From Buddleja alternifolia (taxonomy: Eukaryota > Streptophyta > Magnoliopsida > Lamiales > Scrophulariaceae): 64,000 bases of DNA. Each line of letters starts with the position of its first letter. The stretch's first letter is position 1. The position numbers and the translations under genes are program-made. The notes beneath the pieces are model-generated. The model was not told the origin of the DNA. It made no database searches and was given only the letters and a program-made list of their open reading frames with translations. The stretch spans positions 27,264,568-27,328,567 of the forward strand of contig CM033400.1 in assembly GCA_019426215.1 (NCBI GenBank), given 5' to 3'. Shown here piece by piece: positions 36,056-47,805 of the stretch.

Positions 36056-38812
36056 AAAGAAAGCTTGGGAAGAAAACTAATTCACTTTAAATGAGTTGAG
36101 TGGAGCCGAACAAGTTGTTGTTCAAACTTATTTATGTGAAACATTATCGAACTATAAAATTTGTGTTTTATTTTGATTTGATTGTTAATCGAGCCGATCT
36201 CAATTATCGAATAGCTTGATTTGTATTTCAGCCTTATATATTTATATTAATAGTACTAAATAATATTTATTTATTTCTAGTTAGTATTAATTACACTTAC
36301 ATGGACGATCAATCCATATCAAACCATCTAAGTAGCTGTAGCTGTACTGGTGGGGTGAGTGAGTTGAGAGGTAGTGTTTTGTTTTTTGATAAAGAGAGGT
36401 AGTGTTTTTCTAAGGTAAATATAGGATAAACTTTCAGATAGATGTATGATAAATGTTATGCCCACCATAGTTGACCATTATGACCAAATTACGTAAATGA
36501 GAGGCCTTATTCATTGCTTTGTTGGATTTTCAAGTAACTAGGTAGATATATGCATCCTTTCATGTTTCAAATGAGTAGAATAGAATTAAATTCTTATTCT
36601 AATTAGTGATGAGAACGCAAAATGGATATTATGACTTTAGAGAATTATAAGTACCATATTTGTTCAAAAAGACACAAATGTTTGGTTTCCAAATATTATA
36701 TTAATAAATAATATAAAAAAGATATTAATATGAAAAACAATTTTTGCATATATAGCGGAATTATTTCTTAACAGTCACCACTACCCAAAAAAATATAATT
36801 GATTCGTTAAATATTTTTTGTTATTATTTTTCGTTTTCAATAGGATTAGATATTAGTAGTAGTGTGATCGTTGATTATTACTACAGTATAGGATTTATAT
36901 GCATGTGTGTGTGCACATATATATATGTTATCAAATTTATTAATTTGTCCAATGCAAAATATTTTAATATTTACAAATCTCAAGCATCAATATGTAGAGA
37001 TTTGAGAATTTGATGGCGGCGAATTGTATCAAATATTTTGAGAAAATATGACTATTAACTTGGCGTATATTTATTATTAATAATATATTTGGCATATACA
37101 ACTTCCGTATAAAACATTTCTAGTGACAAAGTTCATTGTCACTAATGGTATATATTTTTAGTGATAGTTTCTTATTGACACTAAATATTCTAGTGATAAT
37201 GATCTTTGTCACTAGTGGTATACGTTTTTAATGACATTTGTAAAGGACACGGCGGCTGAGAAAAAAATGTCTGCTAAGTAAAATCATAAATGTCCTAAAT
37301 TTAAATGTCGAAGTTATTTGATGTACAAATAATTTGTTAGGTATATCTTAGAATTTCTACATTTAATTTTTTAAATTATAAATTGAATATTTTTTATATA
37401 ATAGGACAAACTTGCATTAAAATTTATTTTCTATGTTTAAAAAAAGGTAGGTATTGTATCTTCTTCCTATGTTTCTCTTTTTTACTCTTAGATTATTGGT
37501 AAGGGCATATTTAGCTTATTAGGTAAAAAATATTATTATTAAACATATGCACATTATTAGACATTATTTAATGATAGAAATTTGCAGAGTCCTAATTAAA
37601 GGAAATTAAGAGTGGTTTGGCAAAAGAATCGGAAAGGAGAAGGGCACTTACAGAACGTGCAGTATTGGTATACCATGATTTCGCGCCTATATTTTGGAAT
37701 TTTAATATTAATAAAAGATAAATAAAATTTTTTTTTGGTAGCTATAAATAATTTTGTTAAGTTAGTAGTTATTACGAATATGTATAAGGAAAATAAATAT
37801 TTCTCTTGTAGTATTTTTGTTACTATATCGTAGTATTTTATAGTTAGCCTAATATTGTCATAATTATCATGGATCACTTATTCTAATCACAAAATTACTA
37901 GTATTATTGATTTATTAATTCTATGTTGGTTCAAAAATTAGGTAAATCAAAATTATTAATTTTTAGTGGATTTCGTTTTAATATTTGAAGTAGAACTATT
38001 TTAGTATGAAAAGGTTTATCAAATTTTTTAATCAACTATGCCTGAAATAATCATCACAGTACCGTAATATCTATGAATTAGTCGAGATGGAGAAATTATT
38101 TAAATAAATAAATTGTATGATAAATAATTTATTTATATAAAACTACACAACATATTTTTTCGTTTGTTTATTCTAAAATATTTATAAAAATGATGTAGAT
38201 ATAGAACCTAGCTACTTTAGTTATTTGTGTTTATCAGTTACATATATATTTCCCAAGTTACTAAAAGGTTTATAAGTAGAGTTGAAGCACGAATCAAACT
38301 ACTCAATATTCGACCTGAGATCATCTGATAATAGATTATGTTCGTTAATACATCAAACCAAGTTTAACAACCATTTGTGTGTTCGATAAGTTTGAAGCTC
38401 AACTCGAGCTTGACTCGATTAGTAAAAAATGATAAAATATGTGTAAAACAATCAACTACTCGATTCGTGTTCGACTTGATAAAAGCTTATTTGAGCTCAA
38501 CTTAATTAACAATCAAACAAAACTCAGACACAAATTTTGAAGTTCGATAATAAAAAGCTAGAACAACAAATTATTTTTCACTCGACTAGACTCGTTTACA
38601 GTTCTATTTAGAAGTATATGTAAAAACACCAACATCATTATAACTTCATGTACCATATACTATATACTAGAATAATGTATTTTAATTCTTACACCAATCA
38701 ATCTTATTGTCGGTTAAATTAAGCAGTTTAGATCCGAGATAGGACAAGACCAAAACATTCGATATGTTTTTATTATATTGAAACAATTATGAAATAATTC
38801 AAAATTTATTCT
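36056..38812. other. AT-rich CACTA interior, right arm
   Basis: I see no gene in this stretch. At 37105-37240 is a remnant of the tagtgacaa/ttgtcacta foldback family, followed at 37240 by the ggacacggcggctgag module also found at both sides of the array. The rest is AT-rich filler with no recognised repeat. Confidence 0.6.
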
Positions 38813-38880
38813 AACCCTAAGTCCTAAACCCTAAATCTAATATAACCCCTAACCCCTAAATCTAAACCCTAAACCCTAAA
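38813..38880. repeat. Interstitial telomere-like repeats
   Basis: Degenerate copies of the plant telomere repeat, read here as CCCTAAA: two perfect units at the end (aaccctaaaccctaaat) and several variants before it (aacccctaa, ctaaatcta). Confidence 0.85.
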
Positions 38881-39009
38881 TGATATTAAAAAAGTATTAG
38901 AAAAACTCATATACTTACAAACTTTTAGTTGATAAAGATAAATAAAAACTTTCTAAAGTAGAATTTAATAACATAACTACATTGGCGGAAAATAAGACTT
39001 AAATTTCAT

Positions 39010-39800
39010 ATTAAATTCAACATTTTTAGATATTTTACCACCATTTAGTTGAACCAACAAGGACAATTGCAACGAATTTATATACAATGTTGCATCAGCT
39101 ACAAGAATTGCAACGGGTATACTTTGTTGCACACGCAATAAAATTTGCATCTGATGCAAAGCTTTGTATCTGTTCCGTGTTAAAAATTTTATTATTTAGT
39201 GAATTTATTTTTCCTGTGATACTTGTAGCTAATTGGTTGCACCAGCAACACAACTTGCAACGAATGTATAGAATATTGTATCAGCAACGCAAATTGCATC
39301 AAATGTACACTCCAATGCACCAACAACGACTATTGCAACAAAAGTGTATCATGTTGCATTAGCAATAAAAATTGCAATGAATGTATACTTCGTCGCAAAT
39401 TTTTTTCTATCTACGCATCATCCGTAGCTCCTCGCAATTGCACTAGCAATGGAAATTGCAACAAGTGTTCATTTTGTTGCAAGGGCTACATACAAAATAA
39501 CTATGAATATAAAATTCATAGCAAGATCCACAACTATTCCGTAGTTAAGAATTTTTATTATTTTTAAATTTTTTAATTTATTCTTAGCTATGTTAAATTG
39601 TAGCTAATTTGTTGCACTAACGACACAACTGGCAACGAAAATGTACTCCTGTTGCAAATTCATAGCTGATTCGTTGCAAGTTTGTAGCCAAAATATTTCT
39701 ATCTACTCAATCAACTTTAAAATGTATTTACCTATGGAATATCCGTAGTTAATCTATCATTATAGCTACAAATTTGAGTTCGATGCACTTTTTTTCGTAG
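39010..39800. repeat. Right subterminal repeat region of the CACTA element
   Basis: Repeated short words such as ttgcaacgaatgta, gttgcatcagcaa and cgtagctgatg in both orientations lie just inside the right terminal repeat. They are the counterpart of 16060-16740. The longest frame here (39087-39362) is made of the repeats. Confidence 0.8.
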
Positions 39801-39824
39801 CTGATGCCTTGTTTTCTTGTAGTG

Positions 39825-41383
39825 ATTAACGTTCTGCACTTCTAGTAATTGCTTTGTGATCATTTGAGTTCTAACATGTGGTAATTTAGTAAAGTTGAAT
39901 ATCTAGTCGTATGTTCGATATTTGATAACTCTTTCCTATTTCATAACAATCATAATTAAGTCGTAATTCATGTCATAATTTGTTGACTTATACTGAGTTC
40001 TTGATCGAAATGTATCAAGTTCATATTCTTTCTTGAATATTCAGTTAAGAAATCTTGTGCTCATAATTTTTAATTGTCCACCGTTATTATTTTCTAATGT
40101 TACTAAAATTTTCTTGTGCCGACTCTTAAAAACTTTTCAAGCTTTACAGTGAAATACTATTCTTTAGTTTTAGCACCAATTAGAATAGTCAGTGATCGGA
40201 GGCTTTTCCATTTAAAATCATCATTATGGAGTAGAAAATTCAACACTCCAATTCTCCCAAAGCCTTAACTTTTTTCTTAATATGTGATGCCCTTGTATGG
40301 CTTATTTCTGTTTGGAAATTAATTAGGCCATTACTAGAAATTCCATTCAGTTGCTTGACTCCAAAAAAAAAAAAAAAAAAAAAGAATTGACTTGTATTTG
40401 TTAATTAATTTGGATGCACATTTCTCTATTTAGTTGCTCAACTTTGTATGGAACCACATGATGACATATGAAATAATAGAGGAAATTAAAATGCTTTTGG
40501 ATTCAACTGTGAGCATCATATAGATTAAAGATATTTAATTGATATAGAGCTTTACTGATTTTATAGATTGTGCATCCTACAACTTCGTTAATTTGTTTGC
40601 GAATTGAACTTGACTTCAGATATCTAGTAAAAATGTTCATGTAATATTACTATAGCTTAGAGATCGAATCATATTAATTAATAGAAAGTTGTAATGAAAA
40701 TATATTTGACTAGATTCAGCTAAGCTAATTGTAACGGTCTATTATTTGTATAACTAATTGTTGTCACTCTATCTTCATCTTGTAACAGTATATGCATCTC
40801 TTACATGATATAATTGAGAATCAATCGTGTAATTACTGTAAGAGAGAAGGGTGAAATGTGACATATGAGTTTAGTAATTTCACTATTTGATTTTGGACGA
40901 GTAATTGCCTCCTATTTGGTCATTCCTAAAGAGTTCCCCATCAATATTCCTTTTAAGCGGTGTACCACTTCAAAATGTTTGTACATGATTTCTCTGATAA
41001 TATTTACTTGAATATGTCCAGAACTATCCAAGTAAGTACCCAAAATTTGAAGTAATTTGTTTCATTGTTAATTTCTTTACTTTTCCGTCATTGAAGAAAA
41101 GAACAATTAATTCATGGACATATGAGACCTTATCGACTCTTGTGGTAACTTTTTCTGTGTCTAATATTCCTTTTCATTTCATCAAAACTTGAAAAGTGTT
41201 TTAACTTCTTGAAATATCCATCATTTTTTTAACCGTTTTACAATTTTGTTTAGTTATCTTAGTTTCAACTATTCATTTTGCCATTCATTCAGACTAGTTC
41301 ACTTAATTTAGTTCCCTGTTTTGACTTACATATTTCACTTCAAGGTACATATTCTCAAATACTCAAGTTGATACTGAATTTTC
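39825..41383 (+). other. Non-coding interior of element C, middle part
   Basis: It begins with the second copy of the ATT target duplication of the CACTA element and ends with the first copy of TTTTC (41379-41383), the duplication of the copia element that follows. There is an A run at 40363-40383. I see no gene in it. Confidence 0.65.
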
Positions 41384-42168
41384 TGTTGGAAATCGGATGT
41401 AAATAAAGTACGTGTGACGTACTTACGGTAACAAATTCGAATAACACGTGTGCATTTCGAATTTCTCTAATCCGAGTTTGGACGAATGAGAAATTAAATG
41501 TTGAAGTTGTGGTTTGAAATCTGTGGGTTTACCGTGAATTTCTTCTGATCCAACCGTGTAAAACGAGGAGGAATTAAAGATACTACCCATTACGATCGAT
41601 GGCCACGATCGTACGAGCTGTATTTTAACACACATGTGATTGGTCGTTTTTATGACAGTCAAAATCTGTTTGGTCATTACATGTGAGTCATTAATGATTT
41701 TATATGAGTCATTGATCATATCACATGTGAGTCATTGATCATATCACATGTGAGTCATTGATCATATCACATGTGAGTCATTAAAGTGAGTTTAATGACT
41801 CTTATGCCCCTCTTTATCCCTATATAAACCCCCCTTGGGTATTTATTTTCTTAAGAGCGAATAACAATTCCTCTTCATTCATATTCATTCTTTGAGTTTT
41901 GTTATTCCGGGAATAATGAAATCAAGAGTTGAATTATGTTATTATTGAGAGTTCGAAACATGATTTCGTTCGTGGGTCTCGGTTTTGAAGTGGTTCAATC
42001 CCGAGAATAATCGTTGTATCTTGGGACACAAATTGCACGAACCCGTACCACCAATAGCAGGGCTATAGCGGGGCAATATTGTGTTAAGGATAGAGAGTTC
42101 AACTCTCGCCTCGATTCAGATTTTGCATATCCATTTTATCACAATCAAATTATTCATTTTAACCAACA
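41384..42168 (+). repeat. 5' LTR (785 bp)
   Basis: It contains three copies of a 23-bp unit with catatcacatgtgagtcatt around 41720-41782, where the other LTR has two. A tatataaacc TATA-like sequence at 41820-41830 is a plausible promoter core. Confidence 0.93.
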
Positions 42169-44729
42169 AACTTAACACAATATTATTCAAATTTGATGTG
42201 AGTAAAATGGATCAAATCTGGATAACTCGATTTGATGCCAAAAATCTGGATTTTGATAATTTGGAATCAGGTTTGGGGCTGGAAAATCGAGAGAGAAAGA
42301 TCCGATTTGTTTGGAACAAAGATTTGGAAAAATCTGAAATTTTGTAATTTGGAATCACAATAATTTGAACTAAAATCTGATTTTGATGTTCTTGGAATTT
42401 TTCGATTGGATCAAAATTCTGGAAATCTAAAAATCGAGATTTGAATCGGGTTGGACCCGGTTTGGTTGAATTGCCGCCGTGCAACACAACTAATTGTCGC
42501 TGGGTTTGAGACAGCAAATCTGCCGTGTGGTGGGGTTAGGTGTCGGTGAATTCACCGCCGTAACCCATCGCAGACGGTACTTGGGTGATGTTGCTGCCTC
42601 TGTTCGCCGGCGAAGCCATGAAAATGGCAGGTGCGATTTTCGAATCTCACGAAAAAGAAATTGCTCGGAGCGAATTTCTTGTGGCCCTCGAATCCCGTTA
42701 ATGATGGGTCGCTTAGATGCCGAAGCTGGGTTGCCGCCGAAAATGGCGAATTTCTGGCAACGCGAGGATCGACGAATCTCGCTGAAAAATCCTCCCGGAT
42801 CGGAGAATCTGGTGGAGTGATATCAATGGTGATGATAGTTTTTTATTATATTAATACTAAAAGCTAAAATAGTCATCATGGAAAAGAATGCAAAAGTTTT
42901 AAAAGTGGCCGCCCATTACGGTAAAAGAGGTATCTTTTGGCCTTTTGTTTTTCTTGTGGGCCAACACTTTTTAAATAATATATTAGTGGATGATGTAAGA
43001 ATAAAAGTCACAAAAGCTTAGATGGGAAAAAGAGAGGCTTTTTGCTTTGTCTTTTATTTTGTTTTATTTATTAATATATTAAAAATGTTAAAATTAAAAA
43101 GCTAAAGTAGTCATCATGAAAAGGCATGAAAAAGAATTGCTAAATAGCCGTTCATTATGGAAAAGTTTTGCCTTTTGCTACTTTTACTTTTTGCTTTTTG
43201 CTTTTGCTTGTTTTACATTTATTAAATCATGTGTGGGCTCGGCCCAACATGAATGTAATCATTTTGAGTTTGTCTATTAAATAAAATAGATTTATGTTAA
43301 TATGACCAAAATGATGCGCTTGGAGCGCTGTTGCTCATCGCGGATAGCAACGTTAGATGTCCCAAATCGCATCGCCAGAAGTTGTTGGTATTATTTATCC
43401 CAAAAATAATCTCGAGGAGATAAGGGGATTTAATCAATTCTGGTGTATCGTAGAATTGTGGGGGAAAGAGGCAATCCTCCAGCGAACTATGTTTTTAAAA
43501 GTAGCCATTGTTAGTTATAGTTGTAGTGTTATATTGTGCTATTAAATTCGTCTAGTTAATTCTGTCGAGGAGATTGGGTTTTAAGCGCGACCGTTGTGAC
43601 GCCTCCAATCTTTCCTGGGAATTAAATTTAGTGTGATTTTCTAGTACAATATTCACTCTCTATTTCTATAATTGGTGGAATATGACTCTGAGTTCCACAA
43701 CAAGTGGTTAGAGCTCGGGTATTCTGAGTATGCTCTGTGGTTGCAGTTTAATCTGATCTTCCACATCAGAAAAGTTTTCCCTGGATATTTGACTTTGAAA
43801 ATGTGGAGGTTTTGGAATACCGAAAATCCAAATGGTCAAGGACCATTGACTGCATATTGGATATGCACTTCATAGCGTATCTCGTACATAAAGTCAAGAA
43901 ATTCTGATATTCATGACGGCAAAATCATGGAATATAGAATCGTTGTCTTTTCTCGAGGATACTGGATATCTGACACAAACGACTCTAAGTCCACGAGTGG
44001 TTCTGGTTTACCATCGGTGGAGAAGCAGTGTCATTGAAATCATCTAAATCAACTTGTATAGATCATGTCAGAATTCATAGCTTTAGATAAAGTTGATGAA
44101 AAAGCTGAGTGACTACACAATATTTAGAAGAGAACCCAGGTTGGAATCTTGGACGTATAAGAGTAAAAACCAGGTTTTAACCTAGTTCCAAACCAAGTGC
44201 ACATCTTACACTCCGGCTGATAAGCGGATGATGTTTATGGAAAACTTGATCACGTCACTTGTGGTTGGAATAGGTAAAGTGGTGTTGTGCATAAACTTGG
44301 ACGTCGTCACTTTAAACTATACAGTTGTTGAGTGAGATCGGTCCTAATGTTTGTGGCACATATTCTCTGAAGAGAGAAACGTCTAGACGACGTGGTGTAC
44401 AAAGTACACAACTTGGTCAAAATACGAAGGATTTGACCATTGGAGTACAATCGAGAAAGTCGATCAAACATCCGATGGTGCGTCGTTCAAAGAATTTGAT
44501 GCAAGTGTGGTAGTATTCACCATGGTCTAATGATATTTCCGAACGCTAAAATCATACTCTAAAGAAGATAATGATGCGTTGGATAAATTCAGAATTGTGG
44601 GGGACGTGGTCCTAGATAACTACATTCTGTACGAAGGTCCCACGTAGTAGTAAGAGTAAGAATCTGCCTGAAAGATGGCAAGATTTCCTACAGTTACGTA
44701 CAAATGTGGGGGCTGTGGGTTAAGGTAAA
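42169..44729 (+). other. Leader and unrecognised 5' interior of the copia element
   Basis: No gag or protease could be recognised. A GC-richer stretch (42450-42800) with gccgccg words contrasts with its surroundings and may be captured sequence. Two AT-rich segments with gtagtcatcatg..aaaag (42872 and 43106) look like an imperfect internal duplication. The short frames at 42494-42820 and 43672-43875 have no recognised domain. Confidence 0.45.
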
Positions 44730-45600
44730 AACACCCAAACCTTAACAAGGTTACAAGGCGTACTTGGTAGCCAAAGGGAACCTTCAAATGGTAGACCTTG
44801 ATTTCGTCTTTTCATGTTTTCGGGAATGGGAATTAAATCCATAAAATATTCATTGTTGTTGCTAATTTGCATAACCATGAGATATTTGAAATGGATATTA
44901 AAACTGTGTTCCTTAAACAAAGGATTAGATGAGGAAGTTCACATGGAACTAACCGAGGGGTATGTTGGGTCGGTATACGGACTCGAACATAGCTCCAAAG
45001 TAGTGGTATGAAAGGTTTGACAAAATATTATGTTTTCAAACGACTTCATAATCAACAAGCGTGATACATGTGGTTTTAACAAAACACATAGCTCATAGTA
45101 TGAAATTTCACTAAGGTTCAAAGCCAAAAGCTACCTTTTCTGGTGTGAAATTTTGATATGTTGATTATGTAAGTAATCATGACTACTGAAAGGATGTTGA
45201 AAAAGAATTCGACATAAATGATATGGGTACGGTCCAAAGACTTGTCTTACTGAGACTATACTTGGAAAATTTAGTTTTCATAACAGTGCTCTTGTAAGAA
45301 AGTGACAAAAGACTTGGTTGAGAACCATGGTGAACCCATATTGAAATATGCACATATGCCCAATTTGATATATTGAGACAATAAGTCGGCAATAGCACGT
45401 GCATACAATTGCGACTGTTAGTCTGCAATAACAAAGGCATATAGTGGCATAAGTAATGGTAAGTCTAGACAGGCTTGTCGTAGGCATAATACCATTAAGA
45501 AGTTGATCTATAATGGCATTATCTCCACTGATCCTGGAGGATAAAGTAGATCCTTTGACGAAAGGACTTCCATAGAGATCAAATAGACTGCCTATCAAGA
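44730..45600 (+). pseudogene. Degenerate copia RT remnant
   Basis: Scattered frames give RT landmarks: an LVAKG-like start, EIFEMDIKTVFL (the usual MDVKTAFLNG region), EEVHMELTEGYV, VYGLEHSSK (the usual LYGLKQAS region) and NDFIINKRDTCGF. Further on, DPLTKGL-like residues mark the pol end near 45550. Stops and frameshifts interrupt all of them. This element cannot make its own RT. Confidence 0.75.
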
Positions 45601-46185
45601 GGAATGGGGTTAAAGACTACAAATTAAGAATGGACACAGCGGTAACCCAACCATGTTGACTGGAGATCCCAAGATCATGGTTCAATGGGACAACTAAGTT
45701 GTGAAAATTCAGTATGGCACTTAGGAGTTTAACTCCAAACCCATTGCCTAGGATAAAGAAGTGCAACCTGCAAGTTGTAACAAAAGGTTAAGCCGGGCTT
45801 TTAATGATTCCTATACTGTCTAAATGAAGTGGAGTATGGCAGGATACTCTTAAATAGGAAGTCACCTATGTAAGTGTGAGGTGTAGGCCGCCTCAACATT
45901 GGGCAAAATGTAAACACTTATGAATCCAAGAGGGGGTGCCACGGCCAAAATGGACCCAACAGTGAGAACGAAATCTGTTCGAGAGACTACGGTGTGAATA
46001 TCATTGTCTTGGTTTACACGAACGGCTGAACAATTGAAGACATCGCGTTCATTGGGCAGCCTAGTAAATCCGATGATATTTCACTAAGAAAGGTTCAAAG
46101 CCAAAAGCTACCTTTTCTGATGCTATAGTTTTTCACCCGAACTCTCAATGTGTCTGCATATGTTAATTTCATTCGTGTGGGGGAT
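45601..46185 (+). other. 3' non-coding interior and polypurine tract
   Basis: No gene is visible. The word ctaagaaaggttcaaagccaaaagctacc at 46083 repeats a segment at 45111. The tract gtgtgggggat ends at 46185, next to the LTR. Confidence 0.6.
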
Positions 46186-46947
46186 TGTTGGAAATCGGAT
46201 GTAAATAAAGTACGTGTGACGTACTTACGGTAACAAATTCGAATAACACGTGTGCATTTCGAATTTCTCTAATCCGAGTTTGGACGAATGAGAAATTAAA
46301 TGTTGAAGTTGTGGTTTGAAATCTGTGGGTTTACCGTGAATTTCTTCTGATCCAACCGTGTAAAACGAGGAGGAATTAAAGATACTACCCATTACGATCG
46401 ATGGCCACGATCGTACGAGCTGTATTTTAACACACATGTGATTGGTCGTTTTTATGACAGTCAAAATCTGTTTGGTCATTACATGTGAGTCATTAATGAT
46501 TTTATATGAGTCATTGATCATATCACATGTGAGTCATTGATCATATCACATGTGAGTCATTAAAGTGAGTTTAATGACTCTTATGCCCCTCTTTATCCCT
46601 ATATAAACCCCCCTTGGGTATTTATTTTCTTAAGAGCGAATAACAATTCCTCTTCATTCATATTCATTCTTTGAGTTTTGTTATTCCGGGAATAATGAAA
46701 TCAAGAGTTGAATTATGTTATTATTGAGAGTTCGAAACATGATTTCGTTCGTGGGTCTCGGTTTTGAAGTGGTTCAATCCCGAGAATAATCGTTGTATCT
46801 TGGGACACAAATTGCACGAACCCGTACCACCAATAGCAGGGCTATAGCGGGGCAATATTGTGTTAAGGATAGAGAGTTCAACTCTCGCCTCGATTCAGAT
46901 TTTGCATATCCATTTTATCACAATCAAATTATTCATTTTAACCAACA
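46186..46947 (+). repeat. 3' LTR (762 bp)
   Basis: Identical by eye to the 5' LTR except for one missing 23-bp unit. A 98-codon minus-strand frame is present unchanged in both LTRs (41423-41719 and 46225-46521) because the DNA is the same; it is not a gene. Confidence 0.93.
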
Positions 46948-47805
46948 TTTTCTTGACTGCATTTTCAGTTGTATTGTCTAATTTGTTCATCACTTGACAA
47001 TGTCTTACTTATGAACTTTATCAAGGTTTAAATTTATTCTCATACTGATCATTTATCTCAATCTCCATTCATCCTATTAAATTGTTATACCTTGTAATTG
47101 ATTATCACTTATTTAGTTTATATTTCTTACTTCCTGAAAATACATTCTAGTTGCTCAAGTGCACACTCTAGATTAAAATTAAATTTTCTCACTTGGTCAT
47201 TACTTGGGAAAACTTTACTTGAGAATCCCTAGAACCATGATGCTATTTTTGTGATGATCTTCTAGATTGCTTAATTATATGGAATCATATATATCTTGTT
47301 TTCATAATCACTACTCAGTTGTCTCTAATGTTTTCCTACATTCAAAGTTATTCTGATTTCAGGAGCAACTATATTTAGCTAGTGATAGTTTCTTTCGTAA
47401 CTAGATCATATTCATCAATCCTCTAGGGAGGCGATCGTTTTAGTAGTTATTCTTTTAGCCTAATCTTCAGAGACCACTTGTACCTAATGACTTCATGATT
47501 TCAGAACGTTTGAACTTATATAAAAATTATCTTTCTTAATGATATCTAACTTAATGTGATTCTATGTACATCTATACTCAAGGATAGGATTAAATGTGTT
47601 TTTTTATTTCCTTAACATTCAGAATTAGCTAGTTTTAAACCTTTCATTCTTTCAACCTCATAAGTGATGTAATCTCATTAAGAACTAGGAATTTGAAAAT
47701 CATTTTAGAATAATTATGACGACAGGGTGAAAGGACATGTGAGAAAATAAACTGTCCAATAAGTTGGTGAGAATTCGGGGGGCCGAATTCCTTAAAGGGG
47801 GATGA
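46948..47805 (+). other. Non-coding interior of element C, right part, with polypurine tract
   Basis: It starts with the second TTTTC duplication and ends in cttaaagggggatga just before the LTR. I see no gene in it. Confidence 0.65.

Larger units (their letters stand above)
16046..39824 (-). mobile_element. 23.8-kb CACTA (En/Spm) transposon carrying host gene fragments and a tandem array
   Basis: The left end reads CACTACAAAAAAACAAGG and the right end, read inward on the minus strand, CACTACAAGAAAACAAGG. The match continues through CATCAGCTACG, giving a 28-bp terminal inverted repeat with one mismatch. The flanks are ATT on both sides, the 3-bp duplication expected for CACTA elements. Subterminal repeat regions lie just inside each end. 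The transposase genes run right to left. Contents in map order: TnpA-like gene, TnpD 3' end, microsatellites, F-box pseudogene, 2.16-kb tandem array, RKD pseudogene, AT-rich filler, telomere-like repeats. It lacks a complete TnpD, so it needs help from an autonomous relative. Confidence 0.93.
41384..46947 (+). mobile_element. Copia-like retrotransposon with near-identical LTRs, inside element C
   Basis: The LTRs are at 41384-42168 and 46186-46947, with ends TGTTGGAAATCGG and TTTTAACCAACA. The flanks are TTTTC on both sides (41379-41383 and 46948-46952). By eye the LTRs are identical apart from one 23-bp repeat unit. A purine tract, gtgtgggggat, precedes the 3' LTR. I found no initiator-tRNA primer site after the 5' LTR. 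The 4-kb interior has only short frames. Confidence 0.92.

Noticed and set aside
39087..39362. Gln/Leu/His-rich frame of 91 codons
   Set aside because: It is built from the subterminal gttgcatcagcaa-type repeats of the CACTA right end.
41423..41719. 98-codon frame found identically at 46225-46521
   Set aside because: It lies within two near-identical LTRs. Identity at the DNA level explains it and no domain is visible.
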